DNA of 64,000 nucleotides from Protula sp. h YS-2021. Its lineage: Eukaryota; Annelida; Polychaeta; Sabellida; Serpulidae. The stretch spans positions 44,316,500 to 44,380,499 of the forward strand of contig OX457029.1 of the NCBI GenBank assembly GCA_949752745.1. Direction: 5' to 3'. Positions 22,815 through 35,462 of the stretch are shown here, one piece after another (position 1 is the stretch's first letter; each line of letters begins with the position of its first letter). The position numbers and the translations under genes were made by a program. A model generated the notes under the pieces. That model did no database searches. It was not told the origin of the DNA and saw nothing but the letters and a program-made list of their open reading frames with translations.

Positions 22815-25800
22815 ATGTTGACGAGACTGCTAGGTCGGGCACCGATCACGCGCCACTGTTTCAGATGGTCGCTCCATGGACGGAGGATACCTATCCGGTC
22901 CCAGCATACAGCGTCGCCGCTAACACACCTGACCGAAGAAGAGGCCTTAATGAAAGAAACAGGTATCTCTTAACCTTTTTTTTCGTAAATTTGCCCATGA
23001 TATTGCCTTTTAATAAAATTTACTAGTATTTTTCACACACCTGCCATAAGTCTCGAGAGTCTTTTGCAATGTCGTATTTCATATTGCAGCTGCCAAATTT
23101 GCATCTGAGCAGATTCAGCCTCTCGTGAAAGAAATGGACGAGAAATCTGAAATGCCACAATCCCTTGTTGACAAGCTTTTTGAAAATGGGGTATGCTTAA
23201 ATATATAATAAAATCATTCCGATTTGTCGGCCAAATAAACAAAGTATTAAACCTGCTTCAAAATATTTTTAGCGAGTCAAGGCATATTTTTCACTAATTG
23301 CTTCGAAATTATAGTTCAGTATTGCCGTGCATCAATCTCTTACGCCGTTGTCTAATCGAGCAACTATTGGTTTATTTAAATATGTGGTTAATCCCGAATA
23401 GTTGTATCTGGACCTTATTGTATGAACGAACTTTTGCTGTGTGTTGTCTACTTTACAAATCTGTCACAAGCACATCATGTGCGAACAGTGGTGCGTAAGA
23501 TTGTGCCGTCATAATATTATGCGTTTCAGCTCATGGGCGTTGAGGTGGCTGAAGAGTACGGAGGGGCGGCCTCGACATTTTTCATCACCAACTTGATCAT
23601 AGAGGAAATAGCAAAGGTACAAGCTTCCTTCCTCCTCTAACTCATTATGACTGAAAAGTTTCAGAAAAATTCCATATCTGCCTACAGGGGATCCCGCGGG
23701 ACCTTAGTCTCTGAAATTAGGGGTCGGGAGACAAAGCACGTTGGCCAAGGGCCAAATTTCAGCGGTTCCAAGTCCGTTTTAAAAGGGGCTACAACACCAA
23801 TTTATTTCATGGCATTTTATGTCAAGTGATTTTATCTGGGATGGGGGAGATGCGAAAGGGGACGGGTGGGGGTAAGGCAGCGACTGCTGTGAAAATGTGT
23901 TCAAATAACAATAATAAACGAGTATAAAGATGCCAACGGAAACTAAGTCGTCCTTGCTTAAAATGTCTATATAATTAAAAAATGAAAACGACAAGAAGAA
24001 AAGCGTGTGTTTTAATACTTTAAAGTTGTCTGTTTGCGGGTTGTGCGATAACGATTTTTTTTTTTTTTTTGGTTCAGGTAGACATGTCAGTGAGCGTTAT
24101 GGTGGATATCCAGAATACGCTCATCAACGCTCTGTTCATGCAGCTGGGCACAGAGGAACAGAAAAACAAATATCTACCACGGCTTGCTTCCGATACGGTA
24201 CGCAGCCCCAGTTCTCAAAAAATTTACTGCTTTAAGTAGCCTGTCACAGAACAAAATGGAAGGAAGGTTGCGTGTATAAGGGAGTTATTTTAAATCGAAT
24301 GGCGAGCCGATAAAGAGTTAAAAATTAGTAGTTTTCACAAAGTTTTAATTTACAGACAATAAGGATGAATTTCTCAGGCCGGGTTTCGGAAGGTGAGACT
24401 AGAAAAGAGTTAGAAATTCATTCTGAGTATATTATCTTAAGCTTTGAATAATATTTTTGCCACCCCCCCCCCCCCCCCCCACCCACCCACCCCGTTTCGA
24501 GCAAAGTTCGGACTGGGAACAATTGAATGCCTTCGGTCAATCTGTTCACCCTACATACAAGTACTATGTTTTATTCGAGCGACTTCTCGAAAATAGATTG
24601 GTATAGAGTTTTGAAATCTTATACAGTGAAAAAAATATATATGTATTGCAAATGTGCAGTGTCATGTTATTTTTTAAATTGATGAAAAATGGAAGCAACT
24701 TTTATGTACAATTTTGTCACTACTTCTCCTATTGAGGGTGGTGCACCCTTTAATTGAAATAACTACTATCCTGTGACCAAGCTTTTGTGGGTTGAATCAT
24801 AATCAACGTCACTGGTTAACTTGTTTATTTCTGAAATCTGGTTGTTTCACTATGCTTTTTTTGGCAGGTTGGGAGTTTTTGCCTGTCGGAAGCAGACAGC
24901 GGTTCGGACGCGTTCGCGCTGAAGACACAAGCCGTGAAGCAAGGCGATCGCTACATCCTCAACGGCAGTAAGATCTGGATCAGTAACTCGGAACACGCCG
25001 GCGTCTTCATGGTCATGGCCAATGCCAAGCCCACTGACGTGCGTAGCTTGTCATTACGCGAAACTATTTTCGTTGGTCGGAACGACCGGCACACTGGCTC
25101 GAGGTGCTACCATTTTCACGGCAATTGGATATGATCGAATTTTTGTGTAAAAAAGAAAATACAATATTTTTTTTTTTTTTTTTTTTGGGGGGGGGGGGGG
25201 GTAATTGTGCGCTGTGTGGCTGAAGAGTGGCTACAAAGCTAAAAATGCAGAGAATGGGCGTGTGGAAATCCATGGACGAAAGGATTAAGAGTTCAAAGAT
25301 TTCTTCAGGACGCTACATGCAGTCTCCCGGAGATCGCTAACAACCACTACTTTCTGTGCCAGCTTGTCTGGTACAACGAGCAGTTTGCGAAATATGTTTG
25401 AAAAGTGATGCTGTGCAATTTTAAGAGATGCGTGCAAAATTGCCTGTAAGCTGTTAAAATTTATTTCACGTCCTATAAATAGTCTTCTCTTTTATGACTT
25501 TGTTTGCAGGGATATCGCGGAATCACGTGCTTTATCGTGGATCGCGAGACACCTGGCTTAGTCATCGGCAAGAAAGAGGATAAGCTAGGCATCAGAGCAT
25601 CGTCTACTTGTGTTGTGCATTTTGACAATGTTGAGGTGACATTTTGAAAAATCAGACCGCGTTAAATATATGTTAAACCAACATATAGCTTAATTCGATA
25701 TGTTTTTCGTCTCCGTTTTTACTGTATTTTATTGTGAGCTGTTTATTTTATTCGGTCAAGTCTTTTAATTAACCTCGGGTTTTATAAACAACGCGCTCCT

Positions 25801-28511
25801 TCTTCCCATGTGGGCAGATATATGTTACCCACGTTTAATGTTTAATATTCATGGCGCATTTTAAAGGTTCATTATATGGAGGTTTCTTTCGGCTTGAAAA
25901 TGATGTTCAGGTAATCGTAAACGGGTTTTGGCCGCATATGTGGGTTCAAATGTTTGTTATTAGGTGCCAGAGAGCAACATATTGGGCACCTTCGGCCAAG
26001 GCTACAAGTATGCTATTAGCATGCTGAATGAAGGCAGAGTGGGCATTGGTGCGCAGGTGCGAGGATAGATACAGCCTCTACTGTGAATTAAATGCACTAG
26101 AAAAAAAGTAAATTGAAAGCCCGCTATTCTGAGGCTAAATCGGTTTAATCATCAAAAATATTTCGACCAAGGTGGTGGATAGTAGCTTTTTGCTCGAGTT
26201 ATTCACAGAGTGAAAAAATAATAAAGTGTGAGAGAGTGAAAAAAATTAAGCCAACAGAAAGAATGGGCAAGAAAATTAATCAGTTGAGTAATTTGGTTGG
26301 TATTCACCTTGCAGTTGATAGGCGTAGCGCAGGGATGCTTGGATCAGACACTGCCTTACGTGATGGAACGACGACAGTTCGGTCAGTCTGTGTGGAAGTT
26401 TCAAGTAAGATGTTTTCAACTCTGCTAGGGACTGTCGTATCACGTGGTTACATATTTAATCACAGGCACACATAAAAAGGGCTTATTGTTCCACGCTTTC
26501 GTCGGTCTGGAGTTTCGGACCCACCTCCCTGGTTCTACACTGATTTTTATTCTTTGTTATTTACGCAGTTTGACTGCAACTACAACCGAGATCATCCAGG
26601 CCTTGGGTTACTCCCAGGTCGTTTCTTGCAGTCAATATCCATTGAAATGCTTTAAAATACGTTAAAAGTACAATACCGCTCAAAAGATTGAAATTTGTAG
26701 TGTTCCGTACTTTTGAGTGGTACTGTTTTGGCTTCGGTACCTAAATGTATTTTGAAACTTACCAACTGTGGTGAGTTGTTATTTACATTGTATATAACAA
26801 ATGTTTCAATACGAGTGTCTTCTTTCACCGGCATCACACTGTGCTCACATACGACTTAACCTTTAGATTGCATTTTTTTCAGGGTGACGGATCTGGCCGA
26901 TAGAACATAATGTAGCCTTATCGGACAGGTGTTGTTCTTAAATGGCATTGAAAACTAGGCTTGGCATCTAGGAGTTTATGTTTGAATGGCAAAAGGAAAA
27001 GGCAACCTCACATTTCATTGTGCCTAAATCCGTAAATGCTTGCACAGCCAAATAATGGTGCAGCACAATAAAAATATACTAACATATAGATTTCTCTATT
27101 ATTATTTATTTATTTATTCATGTATTATTATTTGGATGGAATGTTAAATGGAATTCTTGTACATCAGTAGCAACTGCAGGAAATGAATAGGATTAAGTGC
27201 GACTTGCAGTGGTGGATTCGGGGTTTGAGATTCAAAGGTAGTTGCAGACCCTCCCCGATCCGCCATCCCCTTTCAAGTGACAGCCGCAGCAGTTTCCAAC
27301 ACCTCCTAGACAAGACCCTGATATCATTAAATGCCCAATCCACCCTCCCACCTTCAAAAAAAGGTTTGCTTACAGGGCTTGCAGCATCAAATAGCCAACG
27401 TGGCGACACAGATCGAAGCAGCGAGGCTTCTCGTGTACAACGCGGCACGCCGGAAGGAAGCCGGTCTGTCGTTCACCAAGGAAGCGGCCATGGCAAAATA
27501 CTACGCCTCGGAGGTAACACACCTCGTCATGTCCCTCGGGCCACAGTGAGCCTGTGGTCTGATGCGCATGAGCGGTCATTTTGGCGAAGACTTGGCAGAC
27601 ATTGACTTATTTTGATTTGAAGTTTTTTTGACCAGCAAGAAATGTTGGCTTTTATCTTGTTAAACCACATCAAGTGAATGTGTGCTCTGTTTCATGATAT
27701 AACTGCCGTTTTTGTTGCATTATCTAAAACTGCAGTATCTGCCTGCAATATCGTTTGCATTCCCGTTAACATTGAACAATTATTGATTTTGAATTAACCA
27801 ATCACATTACAGTATTCACGTAAGTCATGTAAGAATTATGTATGTTACTTTACCTCAATCTGTCGAATTGATTTTATTTTTAATCTAAGTTCAGTTATGG
27901 CAAAGCGAATAAAAGGTGCTTATAATTTAAGGATTCAAAGACCATTGTCAAAATTCTATATTACTCCCCAGGTTGCCTGTCTGACCACTTCAAAATGTAT
28001 TGAATGGATGGGAGGCGTGGGTTTTACGAAAGACTATCCTGTGGGAAAAATACTACAGGGTCTGCAAAGTCGGTAAGCAGACGTAAAATTGCTCAATTCT
28101 GAAAACGGTCGTCATTGAAAACTTCAGCCGATAAGTTTCTCGTGCAATTACAAAATTACAAAAAAATATACAAAGGAAATTATTTTTTTATGAAGATTAT
28201 CCCTGTTACATCTTACCTGAAATTAGTGTTGAACTGAAGCTGCCATTTCGGTTCTCGAGACACCCAGCTGTCAACAAATTATTTTGAATAGTCAATGTGA
28301 AAAAAAAGAGTTTGCGAAATTCAATATCACTGTCACACATTTGTGTCAGCCCACTTTATCGAGGCGGGCATATTTATTTGCTCACCATTCGTTTTTCATA
28401 TTTAAGCTGTAAATTTTCAACTTTTCCCAAGGTACCATTTATGAGGGAACCAGCAATATACAGCTGAACACTATCGCCAAACTGATAGAAAGTGAACAGA
28501 ACAAGAAGTAA
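22815..28511 (+). CDS. ACADSB: Short/branched-chain acyl-CoA dehydrogenase, 11 exons, frameshift in exon 10
   Basis: Mitochondrial flavoenzyme that oxidises 2-methyl-branched acyl-CoA (isoleucine breakdown), passing electrons to ETF. Exons, all with AG/GT borders: 22815-22962, 23090-23190, 23530-23616, 24078-24197, 24868-25038, 25510-25635, 25964-26056, 26315-26404, 27376-27513, 27972-28072, 28432-28511. Together they would encode about 417 residues, near the family's ~430. The N-terminus is arginine-rich without acids, as in a transit peptide. Signatures: EEYGG (exon 3), [14 protein letters not shown] (exon 5), [48 protein letters not shown], then [14 protein letters not shown] with the catalytic Glu of this branch. 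In exon 10 the A-run at 28046-28050 is one base too long. Read literally, the frame leaves the family sequence and ends at TGA just into exon 11, losing the catalytic Glu. Either a base error or an inactive allele. A CTTACAG directly before the ATG hints at a 5' UTR exon. Confidence 0.93.
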
Positions 28512-31364
28512 CAAACAGCCTTCTCACACTCCCTGTAAATATGTGACATCTGTGATTACACTGAAACAATGTGGTGATGGTGAAATGCACGACTGCAGTG
28601 GTAGCAACAGCTCAGTGATGGTAACTTGCCACTGCGGATCAGTAATGGTAACTTATACACTGCCGGAGAGCGCCAGTAGCCAGTCATTGCAGTGGAGTGG
28701 CACCGATCACGGTATCCTGTTACCGCGGTGAAGTTATGATAACTTAAGGCCGGAGAGTAATACTTATAGATTACTTTTAATTCCGCTATTTAGCTTTCGT
28801 TCTGAACAGTGAAATGTGTCAACTAAACTTATGAAGGAGCACGAATTTAAACACCCGGGGGTTGGGGGGGGGGGGGTTACGCCGAAGGTTTTCAAAAGAT
28901 TGTATGGTGAAATTTGTTAGATCCAGTGGTCCTAAAATTGATTTATTATAGATAAAGAAGGGAAACAATCTGAAATATAGATTATAAATCATATGCAGTG
29001 AAAGTGACATTTGAATGTCTTGCGTCTGTAATCACAGAATACAGGTCAATTCTGTAACTAAATCGTATTGTGTAATGCCTTGCAGCTTAAATGGAATGAC
29101 TAGTAAGGGAAAAAAAACAACAGTCACATTTCACTCATTTCGAGTAATTTACACATTTTTCTGGACATGTGGTTGTTTTCTGTCTCTCTCTCCTTTGTTT
29201 TTATCTTTCACAGCGCTCTTACGCTGTGACAGCTGCAGTTTTTATACAGCATATATCCTCTTAACACTTTGCTTCATTATGTACTCGTATACAACGTTTC
29301 AAGGCTTTCATTGAAAAATGGACATTTTTTTCTCTCTTACAGGTCGAATGTATATTAATTTTGCTAAAATTATCATGCTGTGTATTAAAATGTTTTATAT
29401 GTTTGAAAGCCGTTCAACAGTTTTGCATCTATCGCAACATAATTAAAAAATGCAACTGTAGTGTTTACATTATAGTTTTGCTGGCAACACCATGGCCTAC
29501 TGCTAGTTGCTGTTTATCCCCTCTCTTTTCGTAAAACCTTTGCTGATTCCGTCATATTTTCGGGTATAATATCAGAGGATATAAAAGTATGAATCTTAAG
29601 TAAACAATTGAGTCTTTTGATAAGAATGTTCTAATATTTGATGTGAACGTTCCATTAAGGCTGTTACGAAAAAAACCCGGTCTGCCGTTTGCGGGATCCT
29701 TCTTTTAATATCTTTGTTAGTTCTTATGCATTGTTGTACCCGGCGAAAGAATACAATCTCAAAATTTGGCCTCAGTAAAAAAAGTGCTTCTTATGGGACG
29801 CTGTGTAGTGAGGAAGAGGTCACTCCCCCCTCATCTGACTCTGGCTGACCAGAATGTACCAGAAAGTTGCCTGATGTATTTTCTTATTGTCATATCTACA
29901 CAGCACGTATTTACTTGTGTTTTATCGACCCGGTGTTTTTTATTTTTTGTTTTTTTTTTGTTATTGGTATTATAATAATTATTGTTATTATTGTTACTAT
30001 TATTAATACCGTGCGTCTTTGTGTGCATTTCAGAAATGTGAATTTTTTCGACGCTAGTAGTAATCTCAATATATTTATCCAGTATTATACTTAGTTTGGA
30101 GTGAAGAGGCTTGTTGAAATTGAACTAGATTTCTGTTGTTACTTGATAAAAGACTGACATCAGACGCCTCTTAATGATTGTTAAAGTCAGATTCATATGG
30201 CAACTATCGAAATTGTATTCATATCATGATATAACAGTTAAGGTGAAACATATGTTGGTCCACTAAATAATCTCGAAGAAACAGACATTTTTTTTTTATT
30301 TTTTTTTTATTTTGAGCTCAACATTCAATATAACCCATTCCCCTTTTTCGCTACAATCACAATATACAGACGAAACATTCTAAATTTTATCACTTAAACA
30401 AATACTCCTCCAATTTGTTATATTAATTAAACAATATTTATGGTTAAGCGCAGAAACGAGACTCGAAATAACACCATTTAAATAAACAGACCCAGTAAGA
30501 ACACAAAAATAAATTGGCTCCAGATCTTTGAACCCCCCCCCCCCCCCCCCCCCAATTTCGATTCCCCACCACATCCAAATGGCGAAGACTTTAACAGATG
30601 TGATAATCTACCACAGAACTGATTTTTCCCGTTCGAGACGAAGAGGAAATTGACAAATCAGCACCCTCGACGGGTCCGATCCCCTAATAGTCAGATAACG
30701 AGCAATTTTAAAATCTCGATCAAACCGCCAAAACGAGCAAAGTCACGTGACATGCCCACACGATGTATATACACAATTGACTTAGATCACACAATACTGC
30801 TACAAGAACACTTGGTAATTATCCCCAAGTCGGCAAAAGAAACCTGAAGAAATACTAAAAATATCTTCAATGGAGAGTACATGAGCACATTATGTACCAC
30901 AACAAAAGGAATACCGGGATGACCCAAAATGTGTTGCAAACGTTTCAAAAATCTAAAATGCATTGGTACATAGACCATAACTAAAAACTAATCTGTGTAT
31001 CAGAATACAGAGGAAGGGAAGAGCAGTCATTGACAAAAGCTAATACTTATTAGCTGTTGAAGAGTTTCAGAATTGCGCTATTTCATACCCAGTTAGTTCT
31101 GGGACATTTCTTTTACCATATTCACATAAGAACTGAGACTTGAACAATATTAAATCTACCTTAAATACTATAAATGAACACGTGTCCGGTATGCACTAAC
31201 AATTCTACACACGGAGTTAACTGTCCGCAAGTACAATATATACGCCCTTGCTGTGTGTGCACGGGCTTCGTCACTTTTCGTTCTTCTGCCTTCGTTCTCC
31301 ACTCTCACAGCGTCATGTGGTCCAATAACCGAATCCCATTGTCTTGCCGGCCACTTACAGGGTT
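28512..31364. other. Intergenic region between ACADSB-like and PRDX3-like genes
   Basis: The two genes converge here, so both 3' UTRs should lie inside. No convincing coding exon was seen. There are long G or C runs (28864-28876, 30533-30553), a T/A-rich run near 29950-30010 and a T-rich stretch near 30290-30315. Confidence 0.5.
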
Positions 31365-34300
31365 TTAATTGATCTGACTGAAATATTCTTTCGACTGCTG
31401 CGGGTCTGGCTTGATCGTCGGCCTGTCTGGTGTCCAATTTGCCGGGCACACTAAAACACAAAAGACCAACACATTAATAATGTTGACACCACGCTATAAA
31501 ATACTGCCAAAGCTTACCCGACACTACACGATTCAATTCTACAGTTAGCCGTCTCAGTACTGGAGAACTCAAATTTCCGTTTGAGCTCAGCACACCATGA
31601 AATTAACTTACATTTTATCAACATCAACGACAATCTTAACACATTTTCATTAAAAAAAAAACAACGCGTCAAAAACAAAACACTTATCACTGTTTTAAAA
31701 TTTAGTAGTCCGGATAATAACCGGACAGGAAGCACAGGCTGTAAGAACTCGCACCTTCTCCGTGTTTGTCCGTGAACTGAAAAGCTTGTATCAGCCTCAG
31801 GGTCTCGTCGACAGATCTGCCCACCGGTAGATCATTGACAGTCATCTGACGCAGTATTCCTCTGGGGTCAATTATAAACATGCCTCTGCCAAAAAAAAAA
31901 ATGTGTACAAAGATATGTAAATCCTGGCGTATGTCGCAATAAAATTTATCAGTGTTTCCTCATGCATTCGACTTTGTTTTATAAATTCTAGCTAACACAC
32001 GGGCGACTGCCTGAAACTTTTCAGGGGAAATTTTGCATATCACTTTTTTTTATACGATCGACCCCCCCCCCCCCCCCCCCGTCCTTTCCTGTCCCACAAA
32101 CAGGGATAACTATCTGTGCCCCAACAGTAACTGCTTTACCAGCATGATATAATTCATGACCACTAGACAAGTACTTTATATCTGGTTCCAGCATGGGATC
32201 ACTCATCTGGTTTAAGCGGGGTAGGGGGGGAGGCTTTGCACTGGTACCTTAAAGCTATTCCAGCGCCATCGATCAACACTCCGTAGTTGCGTGAGATCGT
32301 CTTTTGAAAGTCAGACAGCAAGGGAAAGTGGATTCCTCCCAGACCTCCTTTCTGCAAAACAATCTTATTCTTCATGCACGCTATTCAGCAAAAATTGGGA
32401 AAATACGCTAAATGACTACAAACCACATAGAAACAGCTCTAACATGATTATATAAAACTTAACAGAATGAAGCTCTGTGAATTTATGTTCTGCTTTGACT
32501 GGACAAAATTACGATACTTTGATCACACACTCAAATTCTTTCTATAGAATTTTTTACGTAGCTGTAGTTTTACTTCAAGAGACCACGAAGTTTAGAATTT
32601 TACTACTATATCCAAGTTGCACCAGCAACCATCTTCACTGATGACGTGTAAAGTTTGCCCCCAGTGTAGATACTCTGTTCTATGCGGAACTGCACAAGTC
32701 AGTGGAGGGGTCTGACGGGTGCACCATTCCAATAAAAACACCGCGCTAAAACGCAAGGTGTGGTCTCTGACCGCTCAGCACCTCTAAACTCGCCCTCTCC
32801 CCTAAAAATACTTGTCAAACTCAAAGGTTTGTTCCACGCAGGAAGAATACCTTTCGCGGCGTATTTATCCACGCCAGATGGCTGAAGTGTGAATCTGTTG
32901 AAATGCCGATGATTTCTGTGTTTAACTTTTGGAATTCTTGCATGCGGTCACTGAACGCCGTTATTTCCGTTGGACACACAAATGTGCTGGAAATGAGGAA
33001 AATGAACTGGTCAGAAACCGTTCGTTGGCACGGACTGAACTTTTTCTAAAACTAAAAGATTCTGAAAACTTACACCAGGGAAATCAATTCCTTTTACTCT
33101 GGACAATATGAAACGTTTTACTGAAATACAGAAAATGCGACTTTTTACACAAGAAAAGAGGAAACTAGATTTATTTCCCATGTATGAAAGACGTTAGTTC
33201 AGCTCAGAATACCCAACTTCTACATGCAGAAAATTAAAAATTGTTGTAAAACGCACCGAGTTACAGAGGCACTCTCGTACAATGGAAAAAATAAGCAAAT
33301 GTTACGTAATGCACCACACAGAATCCGCGACGTTTCATCTAGCGACGTTTCGTCTAAATATGCAAGGTGCGTCGTTTCGTCTAAATTTCAAAAAATGTAA
33401 ACCCTTATTTTTTATACTTTTTGTACTTAATGCAAGAATGGGAGTAAAAAATTAAAAAAACGTCACAACTCAGGCTTAATTCATCATACATGAAATCAAC
33501 AAGAAGTCCAGCAGTTCAGTACCTCAATGACACTCAACTTTCTTGATTTTGCCGGTAACTGACCGTGGAATAACTGGTCGTACTCCGTGCAAAGGGAGGA
33601 TTTATTTTAAGGTAAAACTTCAAACCTTTACTACAGGGCATGGCATAGAAGGGATTTCTTTGACACAAATCCTCATCTCTTCAACGCACTCCGGGCAGGC
33701 TACGGCCTTGCTACTTCGGGCAACATTTCTTTTTGCGGGACAAGTGAAAAGTAAAACTAAAGAACAATTATTGTGTGCGAATCCACATCTCTTCACCGCA
33801 CTCCGGGAAATATTTGAAATGAAAAAATATAAATAAAAACTAATAATTTAGACGAAACGTCACTAGATAAAACGTCGTTAGACGAAACGTCGCCAGATTA
33901 AACGTCGCTAGACGAAACGGAATACCCAACACACAGGCCACATCACAATACTGCGAAGTGCCGAAGAGCAAAAACGATTTTTTTCGTCCTATTATGTCGC
34001 ATATATATGGCACACTTTTGAGTTATCTGTGTCATAACAGCCTATTTAACGATGGGTATGACGTACTCTGTATTGTAGTCACGTACTTGTTGACGGCAGT
34101 ATGGATTTCGTTCACAGGCCTTCCACGTGTGTCCTAATCAAATGCAAAGTAACCAGGCCAATGACCTATCCCTACAGCAAAGGGCACCAATCGCCCTTCT
34201 TACAGAAACAACGACACAGCACGTGTCCAGTTTTCTATTAAGCGAGGTTTTCTCTGTGTGTGCAGGTCTGTGTGTTTATAAACACCATAGGAAACGCTAG

Positions 34301-34880
34301 GTACTCTTACAATGGAGGTAAATACTCACAAGTCTAAAGGATAGAACAGCAATATGAGGTATTTGCCGTGGTAATCTGACAGTTTGATGTCCTTGAATTG
34401 CCCATCGACGACCGCTGGACCTTTGAAATCGGGAGCGGAACACTGCACTTTGACTGCTGGAGAACAAAAACAAATTGGTTTTTGCATTAATCAAGATTTC
34501 TCATAAAATGATTGATGGTCCAAAATTGAACCATTTTTCAATACCTCGACAACCATTGTCTGCAAGGGTTCAAATCAATTATTTTTACATATCTGCATCA
34601 AGTTTCCTGTTTTAATCGATATGAATCTTTGACAGAGTGGTTTGTATTACAAATCAAGAAGCTGATATAAAAACCCTATTAATTCACACAAACTTCGTGG
34701 TTCTAAAGAAACAACCTGCGCAGACAAAGATCAAGCCAGTAAACAAGAAGTTATGTGCATACATTTTTGTGTATAAATTGGGTGATATTCACGTAAAATA
34801 CACACACCTTTTCCTTGCGTGGTGTGGCAGTGCCGGACGCTGGATGCCAGGGTAGAAGTTGTTGCTGTGCTCAGCCTTGC
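31365..34880 (-). CDS. PRDX3: Mitochondrial typical 2-Cys peroxiredoxin (PRDX3-like), six exons seen
   Basis: Thiol peroxidase that reduces H2O2 in mitochondria using thioredoxin. Minus-strand exons: 34808-34880, 34330-34456, 32851-32986, 32248-32351, 31755-31885, 31365-31450; phases join without error and all borders are AG/GT. They give 218 residues, against about 256 in vertebrate PRDX3; the initiator Met exon is not found. Exon 34808-34880 encodes a Ser/Thr/Arg-rich piece ([11 protein letters not shown]), like a transit peptide. Then [30 protein letters not shown] (peroxidatic Cys), [20 protein letters not shown] (sensitivity motif), [24 protein letters not shown] (resolving Cys) and KEYFSQIN (YF motif). 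VCPANW...TIKPDP and DSHFSHLAW favour PRDX3 over PRDX1/2/4. It converges on the ACADSB-like gene. Confidence 0.92.
33328..33920. mobile_element. Inverted-repeat element (MITE-like) in a PRDX3-like intron
   Basis: The left end (33328-33395) carries several GACGTTTCGTCTA-type units, and the right end (33848-33920) carries the same units in reverse complement (TAGACGAAACGTC, four times with variation). The interior is about 450 bases and contains two related pieces (33657-33710 and 33779-33815, both with CATCTCTTCA(A/C)CGCACTCCGGG). No transposase is present. It lies between exons 34330-34456 and 32851-32986. Confidence 0.7.
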
Positions 34881-34889
34881 CTTAAATAA

Positions 34890-35460
34890 TGATTTATAAT
34901 GTCATAAAAGAGATCGTTTTCAATTTTGTCAGGAAATTCTCCCAAGGTAGTCCTCCCTTGGAAAAAAACCTTTTTGCGATCCGAAAAAAAATCAACTTAG
35001 AAAACACGACAAACCCTGGTTCCATCAACTGTAGGAGAAGGTCTAGAAGGAAGCGAGACGCAATTGAACAGTAGAGTAATAATTATTTAGTAATAGTGAG
35101 TTATAATTTCTTCTATGCCATTTGCAGTATCATTTTTGAAGATTTTGGTTTATTTATTACAAAAGTTATTTCCACTTTTTTTATGCAATATAGCATGTTC
35201 CCGGTATGTAAAAAGACGTCAATTACTGCAGGTGACTTGTGGTTATTTCCATATTCTTTCTTTTAAAGAACGTGGCACATAAGCTGCATATCTGCCTTTG
35301 TACTTTGAGTGCCAATAACCAATGATAATAAAAACATGCCTCATTATGTATCTCGCAAAATGTCACAACAGTGGTATCTCAGAGCAAAAACAGTTGACTT
35401 GCGTCTCAGAACGAGGAATTTTAAGCGTTAAGCCGATCCCTCAGTAGCTAGCAGCTCACA
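34890..35460. other. Upstream region of the PRDX3-like gene, no exon found
   Basis: The first exon with the start codon should lie at or beyond this stretch on the minus strand. I found no convincing start exon. Confidence 0.4.
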
Positions 35461-35462
35461 TT

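Noticed and set aside
26236..26475. Plus-strand frame across the ACADSB exon at 26315-26404
   Set aside because: It is in the wrong frame; the correct frame gives [16 protein letters not shown] in phase with the neighbouring exons.
31168..31461. 97-codon minus-strand frame over the last PRDX3 exon
   Set aside because: Shifted frame; the in-phase reading is VCPANW...KEYFSQIN with a stop at 31365.
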